Positions 43,691 to 55,975 of a stretch of DNA of 64,000 bases are shown here, in pieces. Location: the NCBI GenBank assembly GCA_037367405.1, contig JAZKJV010005749.1, positions 248,001 through 312,000 of the forward strand, read 5' to 3'. Source of the stretch: Ottelia alismoides. Taxonomy: Eukaryota > Streptophyta > Magnoliopsida > Alismatales > Hydrocharitaceae. The first letter of the stretch is position 1, and every line of letters begins with the position of its first letter. Under the pieces are notes generated by a model. The model made no database searches. It worked only from the letters and a program-made list of their open reading frames with translations, and was not told the DNA's origin. A program made the position numbers and the translations under genes.

Positions 43691-45237
43691 GTCCACCACG
43701 AGGATCTCACTGAGTGGGATACATGTTCGTCATCGTCGTAAAAACAGAAAACCTTGCTGTCACCAAGGGCTTCATCTGAAGCTGGAGCTTAGGTCTCTAA
43801 GGCGGAAGATAGTTTCTATATGTCGACGGTAAGAGGGTTTTATGGCTGGATGGTTATGGCTCGCACGAGGGAACCGGGGATGTTGTGTGACGTTGATTGG
43901 CAATGTGTGGCTTACAGGAGAAGTCGAAGAGTAGAGGGTCGTCGTGGGGTTAGTGCGCGATGAGGAGCGGTGGAGGTGCAACATTGGCTGAGATTTTCGG
44001 AGGTAGGAGATGAAGTCTCGGTCGTTCGATTGACCGAGTTTGAGCAGCTGAGAGAATGTCGCGTGGCTATTAAAATAAATAAAAAAAGAAAAGAAAAGAA
44101 AGTAAGATGAGGATAAAAAAAGAATGATTAAATTGGGACCATTGGATGAAGCACTCTTCATCCAATAATCCCGAAAATGGGCTATAAATGGGAGTTAAGT
44201 GAGGGCATGTGGCAGTTCCAAGAGCTGCCACATGTCGCTCCTATAAAATTCAGGGATTAAAATCAAAATAATATAGAAAAATACCTAAAATAAAAAAGTT
44301 TTCTTTATGATAGATTGTTCATCTCAATTTGATCTACAACTTTCGTAAAAGGCCCAAAATCAGAAAAAGTCATCTGCACAAAGTATCTTTTTGGTGGTAT
44401 CCTATGTATATAAAATACCACATTTTTACATTTTACAATCTTTTTATGATCTTGAAATAAATAAAACATTCAAAATAAAATCAAAATTAATAAATATTTA
44501 CACGTTATTCTTATTTTTTGGAATTTCGAATAATTAAGAAAATAAAGAAGTAAAATAAGAGAGGTTTATTTACATACACTATATACATACTTAGGGTGAT
44601 CTATTTTCTTTGATTTTTAAGTTATTTCTTATTTGGATTTTTAAATACTGTATTAAAACTTAAATAAATGAAAAATAAATAAATTAAGAAGTGTTAGTTT
44701 TCTACATAAAATAATAATGTCAAAATCAAACAAAATATGCAATGTACAATGAGGGTCCAAAACCTAAGTTTCACATATGAACTCTGATTCTTTGAATTTG
44801 GTCTTGTTTTGTAGAGAATCGAATGTACATTAATCAAAAAATAAATAGGGGCTCATATGATACTATATGTGAGAGGTTTTTGACGTTACATCTTTTTATC
44901 TCAAAATTAGGATTTAGTTTTATTTGTTAAATATATATGTAGTTTTTTTTGATATTTTTCCTTTATTTATAAAAATAATATGTACATAATCGAGTTGATT
45001 TTATTAGATTTGGAGTTAGTATAAAATAAAAAATTGTGGGAAGTTAGTTAATATACATGTAGTATATACACACAAATATTTAGGCTTCTTATTTATGCAA
45101 TGATGAATGATAAAATATGGATATTATTTACACATGCATGAATTCTAATAATGCAATTTAAATGATTAAGTGCAATTAATTACTTAGAAACATAGCTCTA
45201 TTTTCAGCTTTTAGAGTGATGAATCACATATTCATCA
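43691..45237 (-). repeat. LTR fragment (U3 part) of another Athila-like element
   Basis: It ends on the right with a well-kept LTR tip (45217-45237: TGATGAAT, centre, ATTCATCA), like the tips at 3318 and 14831. It carries the segment GGGTCCAAAACC found in the other LTR U3 regions (44755 here; another copy lies at 43022 in the neighbouring LTR). It also has two inverted repeats: arms ATTGGATGAAG and CTTCATCCAAT at 44142-44167, and CATGTGGCAG and CTGCCACATG at about 44206-44233. It is probably an older LTR into which the outer element inserted. Confidence 0.45.
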
Positions 45238-45589
45238 ATCATATCCTCCATCTTTTCTCCTTTCCCTTCTTATGAGTAGGCCACCACCACCTCCGTTGAG
45301 ACAACACTAGAGCTATAGAGTAGCTCCTTTCATATGCACACATGAGCTTAATAGTTCCCCTTTTTTATGACCTAACCCATCTGCCAAGCCTTGGTTAGAG
45401 CATCTTCTACTCTTGCAGTATGTATATCCAGAATTCCGGGACCACAAATGAGCAACCAATGCTTAGAGTCGTGTTAAAGCAAAGAAGGATCTAAATATCT
45501 CCATATGAGAATAACACTGAAGATTAGCCATACAACTCTCATCATAGATGCCTGAGTGAGGAGGAACACTAGATTTCATCAGATCGACC
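45238..45589. other. Unassigned sequence left of CACTA element
   Basis: No recognisable gene. Together with 50116 onward it forms the pre-insertion site of the CACTA element. On the minus strand short open stretches exist on both sides but give no family match by eye. Confidence 0.4.
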
Positions 45590-45592
45590 TTG
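45590..45592. repeat. CACTA target site duplication, left (TTG)
   Basis: TTG precedes the left terminus and recurs at 50113-50115. A 3-bp duplication is the rule for CACTA transposons. Confidence 0.7.
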
Positions 45593-45619
45593 TACTACAA
45601 TAAAAAATTGTACATAAGG

Positions 45620-45880
45620 GAGAGGATTGGGCGAGCACGTGTCCTCACCTACTTGGGGGCGAGCACCTTGCAAGCACATGTGCTCGTCCACTGCCTCGCC
45701 TAGTTGAATTCCGTACGTAGCTTCAAGTAGTGCGGGAAAATTTATCGGTGAGCACATTGGCGAGAACTTTAAAGAGCACATGTGCTCGCCCACTACCTCG
45801 CCCGATTAAATTTCATATGCGGCTTTAAGTGACGTCAGGAAATTCGGTGGCGAGCACTTTGGAGAGCACATATGTTCGCT
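45620..45880. repeat. Left subterminal repeats of CACTA element
   Basis: Repeated GCGAGCAC and TGTGCTCG units in direct and inverted order, e.g. near 45632, 45660, 45678, 45750, 45783 and 45852. In known CACTA elements such subterminal repeats bind the element-encoded DNA-binding protein. The right end has the same motif family. Confidence 0.7.
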
Positions 45881-46539
45881 TACGTCTGCTAAACAGAATG
45901 CTTTCAGGCTCTCTTTCATTCATTCCTAAGAAAATCAACCCTAAAAACTCTACTCTGGAAATGTTTGGGCAGCGTCCCTTACCTCCGTCGACCATTATTT
46001 GCCTCCTCCATGCACTCTCTCTTCCTCCATCATGTATTTCGAGTACTCCTCTTTTGCTTACTTTTATTTTAGTTACATAATATGGATATATTCAATGTTT
46101 TAAGATTTAATATTTTAGAATAGAGTATCATACATTGCTATTAGAATTTATTACTTTTTTAATGTATAGCAATGATTAGATTGATGTAGAAGAGATGCTG
46201 GAATTGATTTTATTAGGTTATTCTATGTGCAAATCAATATGTATGAAATGTGTATGATGGAATGCCTAAACCACTGCCATTAGAAACTACAATAGCGTTT
46301 GAATTCATTAACTTGTAGATTGAACATTATATCATTAGATTGCCTTAGATTACATGGTAGAATGAGTTTTGTTAAGTTATTCTATATTAAAATCAACATG
46401 TATGCAAGGTGTATGATGAAATGTCAATGAAAAATTTGAGAATTTGCTTTGTAATATGATGTGATAAGTTATATGTATGACTAAATGTCTATATTTTCAT
46501 ACTTTTTTGAGATTATTTGATAAGATCTTAACTTTATAT

Positions 46540-46800
46540 GTATGTGTGGGATTAAAGTATGTGTATGTGTGTTGGTGGGTATGTGTTAGTATATATGTAT
46601 GTGTGTGTATGTGTATGTGTGTATTTGTATGCTTAGAGAGAGTATGTTTATGTGTGTGTATTAGAGAATGTAGAGTGTATTATTGTAGTGTTGTTTGTTT
46701 GTAATGTTCATTTGTGTATTAGTTATGCATGTGTGGGTACGAGAGAGATTGGGGGAGAGATTATTTATGTGAATTGTGTTATGTGTGTGTCTTCAGGAGT
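46540..46800. repeat. GT-rich low-complexity tract
   Basis: Irregular TG/TATG repeats (GTATGTGTGTGTATG type). A second tract of the same kind is at about 49400-49720, also inside the CACTA element. The 75-codon ORF here is a product of the repeats. Confidence 0.6.
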
Positions 46801-47154
46801 GCATTACTTTAATGTACATTAGAGACACTATGTGTTAGAGAAATTTGCAAGTGATGGATTTTATTTATAGCTTTACCATCTCTTTAATATGTCTTTAATA
46901 AAAAAAGTCTTAAAAGCATTAGGTACATAAATATATGTATTCATATCTCTATTCCATTTGTCGTATTTGTATTCAAAATTCTTAGCAAATGTGTGTGTAT
47001 TTCAGTAGTGTTCTTCATGAGTCTAAGATGCCATTTTAAGATACAATGAATTAGGTTTATTTTTTCGATATCTATTTATGTATGTTCTTCATGAGTCAAT
47101 ATTCTTTTTAAATAGAAAATGAAGTTGTAATTTAGAGGCTTTATTTCATTTATT

Positions 47155-49400
47155 TTTGAAAGTATGTTCAATTCCAATTTCTTCAAAATTGCGAGGATTT
47201 CGGCCCATGTAGATGAACATGATCGCGAGGATGCGGAAGGTAAACCTCTATGTAATTATGTATCCTAAGTTAAATTTTATCATCTTGCTTTGATATATGC
47301 ATATTCAGATTTCAAACTATTAATTTAGTTTTATTCTGATTCGATTAACTACAAGATCTAATCTTAATAAAATAAGATAGGAACAAGATAAGGAGGATAT
47401 ACTTCGCTAAGCAGACGAGGTTAGTGCATGTAATGATTTTTGCTATTATATCATCATTTGTACTTTGTCTTCATGCATTTACTTTCATAATATTGCATGA
47501 TGATTTTTTGAAGATGAACTTCACTAAACATATGAGGTTACTGTAGTGTGATGAGTTTTCTTATTATTATCATTCGTACTTTATCTTCATATATTTACAT
47601 TCATGATTTTTAAGATGATTTATTGAGGACTTGCATGTTCATAGTTATTTATTTTTTTATTGTTGAAATAATGTTCACTTCCAATTTCTTTGGAATTGCG
47701 GGATTTTCATATCCTTACAGAAGAACATGATCATGAGTATAAACATGATTTTTTTGAAAGAATATGAACATGATTATGAGGTCGCCCATATATTATCTTA
47801 TTTGTTCATATTTTAGATATAGTACGAGGAAGCTCCAAGTGGGTAACACTTTATTTTCTAGTAAAAAGCGTCTTGATCTTTAGTTTTTAATATTTCTACA
47901 GAGATCAATCCTTTGTAATTGAATGCATGCTTAAATACTCAATGTATACTCATGTTGAAGACAACTAACTCTTATATCATTACGTATGCTAAGTTAAATA
48001 GTGTCTTCCTACTTTTATCCATGTGTATTCAAGTTTCAAACTTTAGTTAAATTTTATTGTGAAGTTATTTAGGTACGTTAGGATTCACATAAAATATAAC
48101 AGATCTAATTTGAAGAATTGTTCACGATAAGAGATCATTTACACATTTTTATTTGTGAATATATCATCTAGTACATGCCTTTCAAACTTTCAAACTCAAT
48201 GAATATGTATTATTTCCTCATAAGTTTGTATCCTAAAATAATAAACTGCAAATCATGATAAGATAAGGAGGACAAGGAAAAAGAGAAGGACATACCATAT
48301 TATCGATAACAATGAGATGATTGATCTATAAGAGAAAAGGAAGAAGTAAAATATTATTGGTGCATTTATTTTCTTACCTCTATCATCTTTATCTCTTGAA
48401 TATATTTTTAATAAAAAATTCTTGGAAGCATTACATTATATGTCATACCATTATTCCATCTGCTATAATGGTTACATCAACAGATATTGCAAAGAGGAAA
48501 CTGCCTTGGAATGGTTAGAGTCATGAGCATATTTATGTGTATTTCAATAATATTATTCACGAGTCAAAGAGATATTTTTGAAGATATAATACATCATATT
48601 TACTTTTTAGCGGTATCTATTTATGTTTGTTCTTCATGAGTCAATATTCCTTTTTTAAATAGTAAATAGAATTGTAATTTAGAATTGTTATTCTTTTTAT
48701 TATTGAAAAGCATGCTCACTTCTAATTTATTTGTAATTGTCGGAATTCAGGTTCATGTAGATGAACATGATCGTGAGTATGAACGTGATCATGATGATGT
48801 AGAAGGCCAACTCCTAATTCATTAGGTATGATCTGTTAAATTTTATCATCTTTCGTTGATACATGAACATTGAAGCTTCAAACTATTAATTTAATTTCAT
48901 TGTGAATCAATTAGGTACAATGTATAATCTATTTAAAATATGATAGGAAGAAGATAAGGTGGAAGCATTTCACTAAGTAGACAAAGTTAGTGCATGTAAT
49001 AATTTTGACTTTTGTATCATCATTCATACTCTATCTTCATGTATTACTTTTATGATTTCTAAGATAATTTATTAAGTACCTGCATATTTAGATGTTAATT
49101 TTTTATTGTTGAAAAGTATATTCACTTCCAGTTTCTTCAGAATTATGGGGTTTCTGGTCCATACAAATGAACATAGTCGTGAGTATGAACACAATCATGA
49201 GGATGCAGAAGGCCAACCCTGACATCATTAGGTATGCTTAGTTGAATTTTATAATCGTGCTTTGGTATATGCTTATTCAAGTTTCAAACTAATAATTTAA
49301 TTTTATTTTAAGTCTACAAAGTATAAGGTCTGATCTACATAAAATATGATATGAAGAAGATAAGGGAGATGTACTTCACTAAGCAGACAAAGTTAATATC
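47155..49400 (+). repeat. Exon-like tandem repeat units in CACTA element
   Basis: About four diverged copies begin near 47155, 47665, 48700 and 49110. Each starts with TTCACTTCCAATTTCTT-like sequence, then an exon-like block containing GATGAACATGATCGTGAG. The block starts after AG in copies 2 and 3 (TTACAG, ATTCAG) and is followed by GGTAAACC, GGTATGA or GGTATGC in copies 1, 3 and 4; intron-like AT-rich sequence follows. The block encodes D-E-H-D-R-E-type residues. This looks like repeated duplication of a small exon with its introns. No intact gene remains. Confidence 0.5.
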
Positions 49401-49879
49401 TGTGTGTCTATGTACGTTCTAGAGTGTTAACATGTGGATGCTAGTGTGTGTTTGTGTCTATGTGTTACATTGTGTTAGTGTATGCTATAGTTTGTTTTAT
49501 ATTATGAAAGAGAGGATGTGTGTGTTATGTGCATGTTTTTCTTAGGTTCATGTGTGTTTGAATGTATTTATATGTATGCTAGAACATGTGCATGTGTGGG
49601 TGTGGGTGTGTGGATACGATGTTAGTATAGTGTTATGGTGTTAGTGTGTATATTTGTGCATCATAGTAAGAGCGTGGATACATATGTGGTATGCATGAGT
49701 GTGTGTATTCAATGTGGATTGAGTCTCAAACATGGCATTTAATAAAAGGGAAGACCTCCAACTTGACATTTAATGTGTTTGCATATGATACAAGTTTGAC
49801 AAAAAACTTTATAATATATGGTACAAGTTCTATGAGACTCTGAAATCCCGTAGAACATGTATATTTTTTTCCTGATTTT

Positions 49880-50100
49880 TCAGAGTTGGCGAGCACAAGT
49901 CCTAGCTAAGTGCTAGCTGAAATAGGATTTGGAGAGTACTTGGCTAGGACTTTTGTCTAGAGCTTGTGCTCGTCAAATGGTTTGGTGAGCACTTAGAGAG
50001 CACTTGTGTTTGTCACAACAAATACATGTGCTTGCCAAGTGGTTTGGCAAGCACTTGGAGAGCACTTAGAGAGAACATTTGTGCTAGCCAAATGTGCTTT
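49880..50100. repeat. Right subterminal repeats of CACTA element
   Basis: Multiple GCGAGCAC, GTGAGCACTT, GAGAGCACTT and TGTGCTCG/TGTGCTTG units in both orientations, ending 10-20 bases before the terminus at 50112. Confidence 0.7.
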
Positions 50101-50112
50101 TTTCTGGTAGTG

Positions 50113-50115
50113 TTG
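50113..50115. repeat. CACTA target site duplication, right (TTG)
   Basis: Same TTG as 45590-45592. Confidence 0.7.
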
Positions 50116-52173
50116 GTTAATCCTCAGCTCATTATCATATGTGTTATTGGAAGCCAATTCATCAACCATCTTTCGATCGACATCCACGCATCAAGCATCA
50201 ACGACTGTTGATTCCACTCAATCTAGGGCTCTCGAGCATGCCACATGTTGAGCTTCTACCCGCAAGATCAGTTGGCGAACATGACATCCGCAACCGTTAG
50301 ATATAATTTCCTCTCACATGTACACCTCCACCTTTCTCTTATTGCAGATAAGTCCTAATCCATGACCTTTTAGTTTATTTATTATTTCGAGAATTGACAT
50401 TACAATCCTCGTATTGTTTATTTAGTAACACGAGAATCACAAATCCAAAATTCAAGATACTTTGGAAAGTTGTGTAAAAATGCTGTTGCGTAGATAAATA
50501 AACAAGGAAACATTTGGCATTTGACTTATCAAAATTCATTAAAACTAGTTCTCTATACGATTATTTTGTCTATTCGTTGTCTGATTTTTTTATAGAAGTA
50601 TCATGGTAAAATTTCCATGAGATAAATATATCTTCAGATGCCTCTCTTTATGCTTTACATTATATGGTTTTTTAAATTAAATGAGATGGTTTGTTTAGTC
50701 TAAAACTTGAAAAAATCTAAATAAAAACTTTGCATCATTCTTTTTATTAATTCACATTTACTCTAAAAATTTCAAAGCAATAGTATGGGCTTCCATTCAT
50801 AATATGTTTCATCTACCATTTTAAAATAGTGCATTTTCATCGTTAAATTTAAAAAGTCAAAAAAATGTAGAATATATAATAAATTAATATTTTATTGAAA
50901 AAATGTTTCATGATTCAATAAGGTTTTAGAGAAAAACAATCTTAGGATTTGTAGAGCATGATTTGACATGGACACTTATTTCGCAAAAGAGCCTAAGTTC
51001 CCTTAAAAGCCATTTTTAAAATTATTATTTCTATTTATTTTATATTATTTTAAACCCATAATTTCAAAGTATCAAAAAAACATCCCAAACTCCTAGAAAA
51101 TCAAAAATATATTTTCCCCTCTTTTTATTATGTCTTTATCACTATTTTAAAATAATGAAAACCATTATTTTGTCATCTCTATATATAAACTAGTGTCACA
51201 TCTCTTCTCTCTTTTCTTTCAAAATAAAAATCCAATTAAAATTTCAAAAAAAAGTAAAACTATAGAAAATAGAAATATAAAATCTGAAATCACAAAAAAA
51301 ACATTTGCATAAAATTTGGAGGTTGCATTTGCATTTGTTCGAATATATTGCACCACACACTTTATCGATATATTAGCATAATATTAAGTGGACACATTGA
51401 TCTAACTCAGAGTCACTTCACTACATCTTTATCGCTTTCTTGAGGTCGACCTTAGTACACATATTGGATAAAATATACATGTACATTACACTTAATTGAG
51501 TCAAGTATTTAGGATTTTTATTGACCATTACTTTATATCTCGTGCTACAATATAAAAAGGCAGTTATCACATATGTTGTTTGCCTTTCCAAATTTTGATA
51601 AAATGATTGTTATTGTTTTGGATTTGACGCATTATGCATGAGCCCCTTATCATTTTTGTGTTTATTTTTTTGCGATTCAATGTATATGAGGAATCTACTC
51701 CCAACAATTACTTGTTGGAGGGAAACCTTAGTACACTTACTAATTAAAATGCAAAACTCACAAGATTTATAGTATTAATCCTCGGAGAAAGCACAATTCA
51801 TGTATCTCCTCTTTATCTTTATGTTTGGTCGTTACCCTCTAAATTCAATACAAATGAGTCTTCTCTCTTCATTATTGTGGAAGATTTGTCCTTGGTTGTA
51901 CTCAGAAGAGAGGCATAATTTAATGGGTTGCTGTCAGTTGCATCCCTTTGAGATATTGCAATATCAATTATTCCTCTCTTTTTTTTGGATTTTCAGTTGT
52001 GTCTCTGACTTCTTAATATTCTATCACGTGTGCCCCTCAAGTTAGTTGTCGTCCATCCACAACGTAAACTTATGTTAACATTGGGGACATGGGGGAATTA
52101 AATTGAAAGAAGGGGCTAAAGGGTCTTTCATCCCCCTCTTCACCCACTCCCTCCTCCCCCTCCTCTGCCCTAG
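50116..52173. other. Unassigned AT-rich spacer
   Basis: No gene recognised. Around 51000-51560 the composition and phrases such as GCACCACACACTTTATCG and CTTGAGGTCGACCTTAGTACAC recall the U5 end of the Athila-like LTRs (compare 27920-28000), so a very old LTR remnant is possible. The last 60 bases are pyrimidine-rich and continue beyond the solo LTR at 55976. Confidence 0.35.
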
Positions 52174-52178
52174 CCTCC
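52174..52178. repeat. Solo LTR target site duplication, left (CCTCC)
   Basis: CCTCC before TGTTGAACAG and again at 55976-55980 after the LTR tip. The surrounding tract is itself CCT-rich, so the match is a little weaker than for the other duplications. Confidence 0.7.
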
Positions 52179-53609
52179 TGTTGAACAGAGAAAATCGAGC
52201 GATCGTATTGATCCACAAGGCGGATCAACAGTCGATGCGGTGGCCGCTTGAAAATCCCGATTCAAACAACAATTAACCCACGACAATCAAGTAAAGCAGT
52301 GAAAGTGTGTGGAGTTAAAATTTATTATAACTCTACAACAAGATGTGTATAGTGCAAGTATGTGTAGAGGTCGAACACAGGGAGCAGAAAGGTTAAATCG
52401 GGGCAAAAATGCTTAAAATGTGTGTGAATGTGATCAAGTGTCTACCTACGCTATTTTTTTGTGGGTTTTTAATTTTTTAATTTTTTATTTAATTTTAATT
52501 TTATATTTTTGTATTTTAATTTTTAATTTTTTAATTTTATATTTTCTTTTTATATTTTATATTTTTTATATTTTCTTTTTCAATATTATATAAACTATGT
52601 AATAAAAGGGAGAAAGAGATATTTATAAAAATAGATAAAAATATCCAAAAATTAGCAAATAAAGTCTTTTTGGTCTTTTTATACCTTTTACTGTTTTTGT
52701 GATTTTTGGGAATTTTTAAGAATGTTTTTGGTATTTGTAAAGTCGAAAATACAAGAAAACAGTGAATAAAATGCAAGGCTGAAACTAAAATGGAGAAATA
52801 AAAATAGAAAACAGTAACAAAAATTCTCCAAATTAATTTTCAATGAAAGATAATAAAATAAGGAAAATTTAGACACCAAGAATATATATTTAGGATTTTT
52901 AAAGAATTTTTAATATTTTTATAAAGGTTTTTTGGAGTTTTGTGATTTTTTGGAGTTTTTTTGTATTTTTTTAATGATTTTTGTTCTGAAATTAAAACAC
53001 ACTTAAAGAAACAAAATATATTTTTTGGGATTTTTCTGGAGTGTTTTCATATTTTTTATGGATTTTATAAGCTAGACAGTGCACAAAATGGCTATTTTTT
53101 ATTTTTAATAAATATAAAAATGCAATAATTATGAAAAATAAAAATAGGCCATTAAACTACTATGCAACATGATGCTAAATTAATTTTTGTAGATTTTTTT
53201 AGTGTTTAATAAACGCATGCAAAAATTAGAGCAACATAAGGAAAATGCATGCTCGCAGGGGCATTTTAGTAATTATCATGAAATGCGAGGGCCTGTGTGC
53301 AAAAATATCAAAATTATATAACTGACGTAAATACTTTCAGGACCAAATATAAATACTCAAAGCAGCAGGATTAAGTTTGCAAAAATGCCATGGCGTACGT
53401 GACTGGCACGCGCACTTGGCAGGGGTGTAAACGTTATTCACGAAAGATGCAGGGGCTGCTATGCAAATATTACAGCAATAAATAAAGGCAGGTAAATGTT
53501 CTGCTACTAATCACCAATTACAAAAAGCGGTAGGGGAGTTAACGCAAAATACCCCGATAATAGGCGATCCGACGGTTGTTGATTCTTCAGGGGACACGTG
53601 TCGGCGCAC

Positions 53610-53629
53610 GGGGGGGGGGGGGGGGGGGG
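53610..53629. repeat. Run of 20 G inside the solo LTR
   Basis: Twenty consecutive G. At this place the other two LTRs (about 26738 and 36423) have mixed GC sequence, CGGCGCGCGAGAGC-like. The run could form G-quadruplex DNA, or be a local expansion or a sequencing length error. Confidence 0.8.
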
Positions 53630-54768
53630 CGATACCCCTTGGGTTATAACGGCTAGGATCAGACAATGGCTGAACAATCCGACGGCTCGCAGTTAGGCGC
53701 TGACGGACGGTGGATGGGCTGCCACTTATCCACGTGGCAAAGCCCTATGCTGAGATGCCCTTTCGCCCACAGACGACCTGGATTAGAACATGAGATGCAG
53801 ATCGAACGACCGGGGCAAGGTTGATCCAACGGCAGCTGTACACCTGGCGGGGTGTTCTTGATCCTACGACGTGGGATGCGGCTGGAAGATCCGACGAAGA
53901 ACTCGGCCGTGCCGAGTTGTGTTCACGCGCAGGGGGCCTCCTCCAACCACCAAACTCCACGGCCGAAGGGCGCGTTTTGCTCCTGCTGCTCCTCCCCGAC
54001 GTCTAGGTGGCTCAGACCGGTCTGATGGCCAACGGATGGCCCTCGGATGCTCGATGAAGCTCCAGCCGACCTGGGGGTCTTCTTGGCATGAATCGAGGCC
54101 CAGATGCCTCCTTCCCTTTCTGCAAACAAAACAAATTGGGCGGCAGATATCTCGCAACAGGAAGGGGCTTTTATTGGCGAGAAAAGGGCAGCGTGGTATG
54201 GCGATAGTGGTTGCCGGAGCTTCTGAGCTCCGGCAAGGTGTTTGAGGTGGAATCTAGGTGAATTTAATCGATTAAACTGCAAAAGGAATGCACGAAACAT
54301 ATCCTAATGATAACAGCTAACTAAATGAGGAGGAAAGAAACTAAACTCGACCTCAAGCGGCTGTTCACCGCGAGATGAATACCTCACGGCCAACTTGGCG
54401 GGAGATGGTGGAAACGCCCAAGAGACGCGTCAAGCTTCTCCCAGCTTGGCTGGAGGTGGTGCTGTCACCACCACCGGTTCGGAGCACAGGCCAAAGGGAG
54501 GAGAAACGGTCAAAATGAGGTTCAAGGCTCGAATGGAGGTGACAGGTGTATTTTGAAACATGGTCGAGGTGCGAGGTTCAAGGAGAGATCACGAGCACTG
54601 TGATGATCCAATGTCCAAGAAAAGATACAGGCGTGTAAGAGCTAGGGACTGGGGTCAAAAGTCGTGAATACACCAACATCAAAAGATGAAAGACGTGCTC
54701 TCCAAAAATCGGAGAAAAACGCCAAAAATGCATCTCTGACAATGAACAGGCTGGGGTCAGAGAGTTGA

Positions 54769-54818
54769 CCGCGGTTCAACTCTCCAGCCCCCTGGTTGGT
54801 CCACGTGGACCAACTAGG
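54769..54818. promoter_or_regulatory. Paired palindromes in solo LTR
   Basis: The same two elements as at 25656-25714 in reverse order: arms GAGAGTTGACC / GGTTCAACTCTC, then the CACGTG-centred palindrome at 54791-54818 with one mismatching pair. It lies about 1.16 kb from the LTR tip. Confidence 0.55.
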
Positions 54819-55975
54819 AAAAAGCCTGAAAAAATGATTTAAAAATTCATTTTAAAATAGTAAACTATTTTATTAATTTTAGGTTATTAAATAAAAAATA
54901 TTTCTAATTTTATAAATTATTTTATGGTAATTTTTATTTATTTTTAGGAGGTATAATTTTATAAGTTGCCTTTTATGCCCTTTATAGGTATAAATACCTA
55001 TTTATTGTATTCTTTTATTTTTATTGTATGTATTTAATTTATTTATTTTTTATTATTAATTTATATAATTATAACATACTTTTATACACGTAATTATATT
55101 TTTATTTTATTTTATTGATGTATTTTGTATATTTAATAAAATAGAAATAGTAATTGTACAGGTATGTGTATAAGTATTATACCTAGGTTTTGTGTATACA
55201 AGTATTTTTATTTTGAGTTTTATTTACATTTTTATTCTGATTTTTAAATATACATAATTATTATAAGTAATATTTACAAGATTATAAAAATATAAAAATA
55301 TAAAAATAATGAATAAATAATAAATTGAATATTTTAACCTGTATAATTATACAATGTGGGTCCAAAAACTCAACTTTCAAACCGTAGCTCTGCCAAATGC
55401 GAAACCACCGCCATTAAATAGCTTATTTTCTTCTATATACAATTAAAGGTGAGTTTGATGCATTTGGAGTTGTCATTTGTGAGATACGGGTCTGGGAAGT
55501 TGGGATTCTGGATTTTTATTCAGACCATAACTTTTTATCTGCACATTATTTTGCGGTGAAATCAATTTTGTATTTTTCTTTGTAATATTATCTACAACTT
55601 TCATGGACAAATTTTTTTTATTTGATGTATAAAAAGTGGAACCAAAAATAGGTCCAAAATGAATAAAGAATGAATAAAAGGTATAGGTATTTATACTGTA
55701 TTTTTGACCTTATCTCCCCTACTTTATTCCTGGTCGACCTATCCATCAAGATGCCTAGGTCTCGGGGTTTCGGGTCATTAAATCTTTACAATATTTTATT
55801 CTTTTTCTTTTCTTTATTTATTCTATAATTTTGGCTTTAATTACGGTATTTTATACACTATTTGGATGCACATGCATGAATGTTAAGATGATGAAATAAA
55901 GGGTATTTACAGGTATTTGCTAGGGTTTTTGGTGCCAAAATGATAGAATAAAGATGATGAAATGTGGATTCATCA

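Larger units (their letters stand above)
45593..50112. mobile_element. Non-autonomous CACTA (En/Spm-type) DNA transposon
   Basis: A 4.5-kb element. The right end read inward is CACTACCAGAAAAA, a classic CACTA terminus. The left end is TACTACAATAAAAAA, with the first C changed to T. Subterminal regions at 45620-45880 and 49880-50100 are full of GCGAGCAC / GTGCTCGCC-like repeats in both orientations. No transposase domain is visible inside; the interior has exon-like repeats (47155-49400) and GT-rich stretches. It must depend on an active relative. Confidence 0.8.
52179..55975 (-). mobile_element. Solo LTR of the non-autonomous Athila-like family
   Basis: A single 3797-bp LTR on the minus strand. 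Its tip at 55975 (TGATGAATCCACATTTCATCA in element orientation, split by a short centre) matches 34194 onward. The segments with the 28-bp palindrome, the GC-rich block, the AT-rich ladder and the U5 motif (52369-52383) follow in the same order as in 34194-37884. It is more diverged than the two LTRs of the complete element are from each other. No internal sequence is attached and the flanks carry CCTCC, so it is a product of LTR-LTR recombination. Confidence 0.85.

Noticed and set aside
46477..46704. 75-codon Cys/Val-rich ORF
   Set aside because: Produced by the GT/TATG repeat tract.
53864..54300. Overlapping ORFs in the solo LTR as host exons
   Set aside because: The same block exists in the LTRs at 26371 and 36059, so it belongs to the LTR; it is only kept as an exon-like curiosity.
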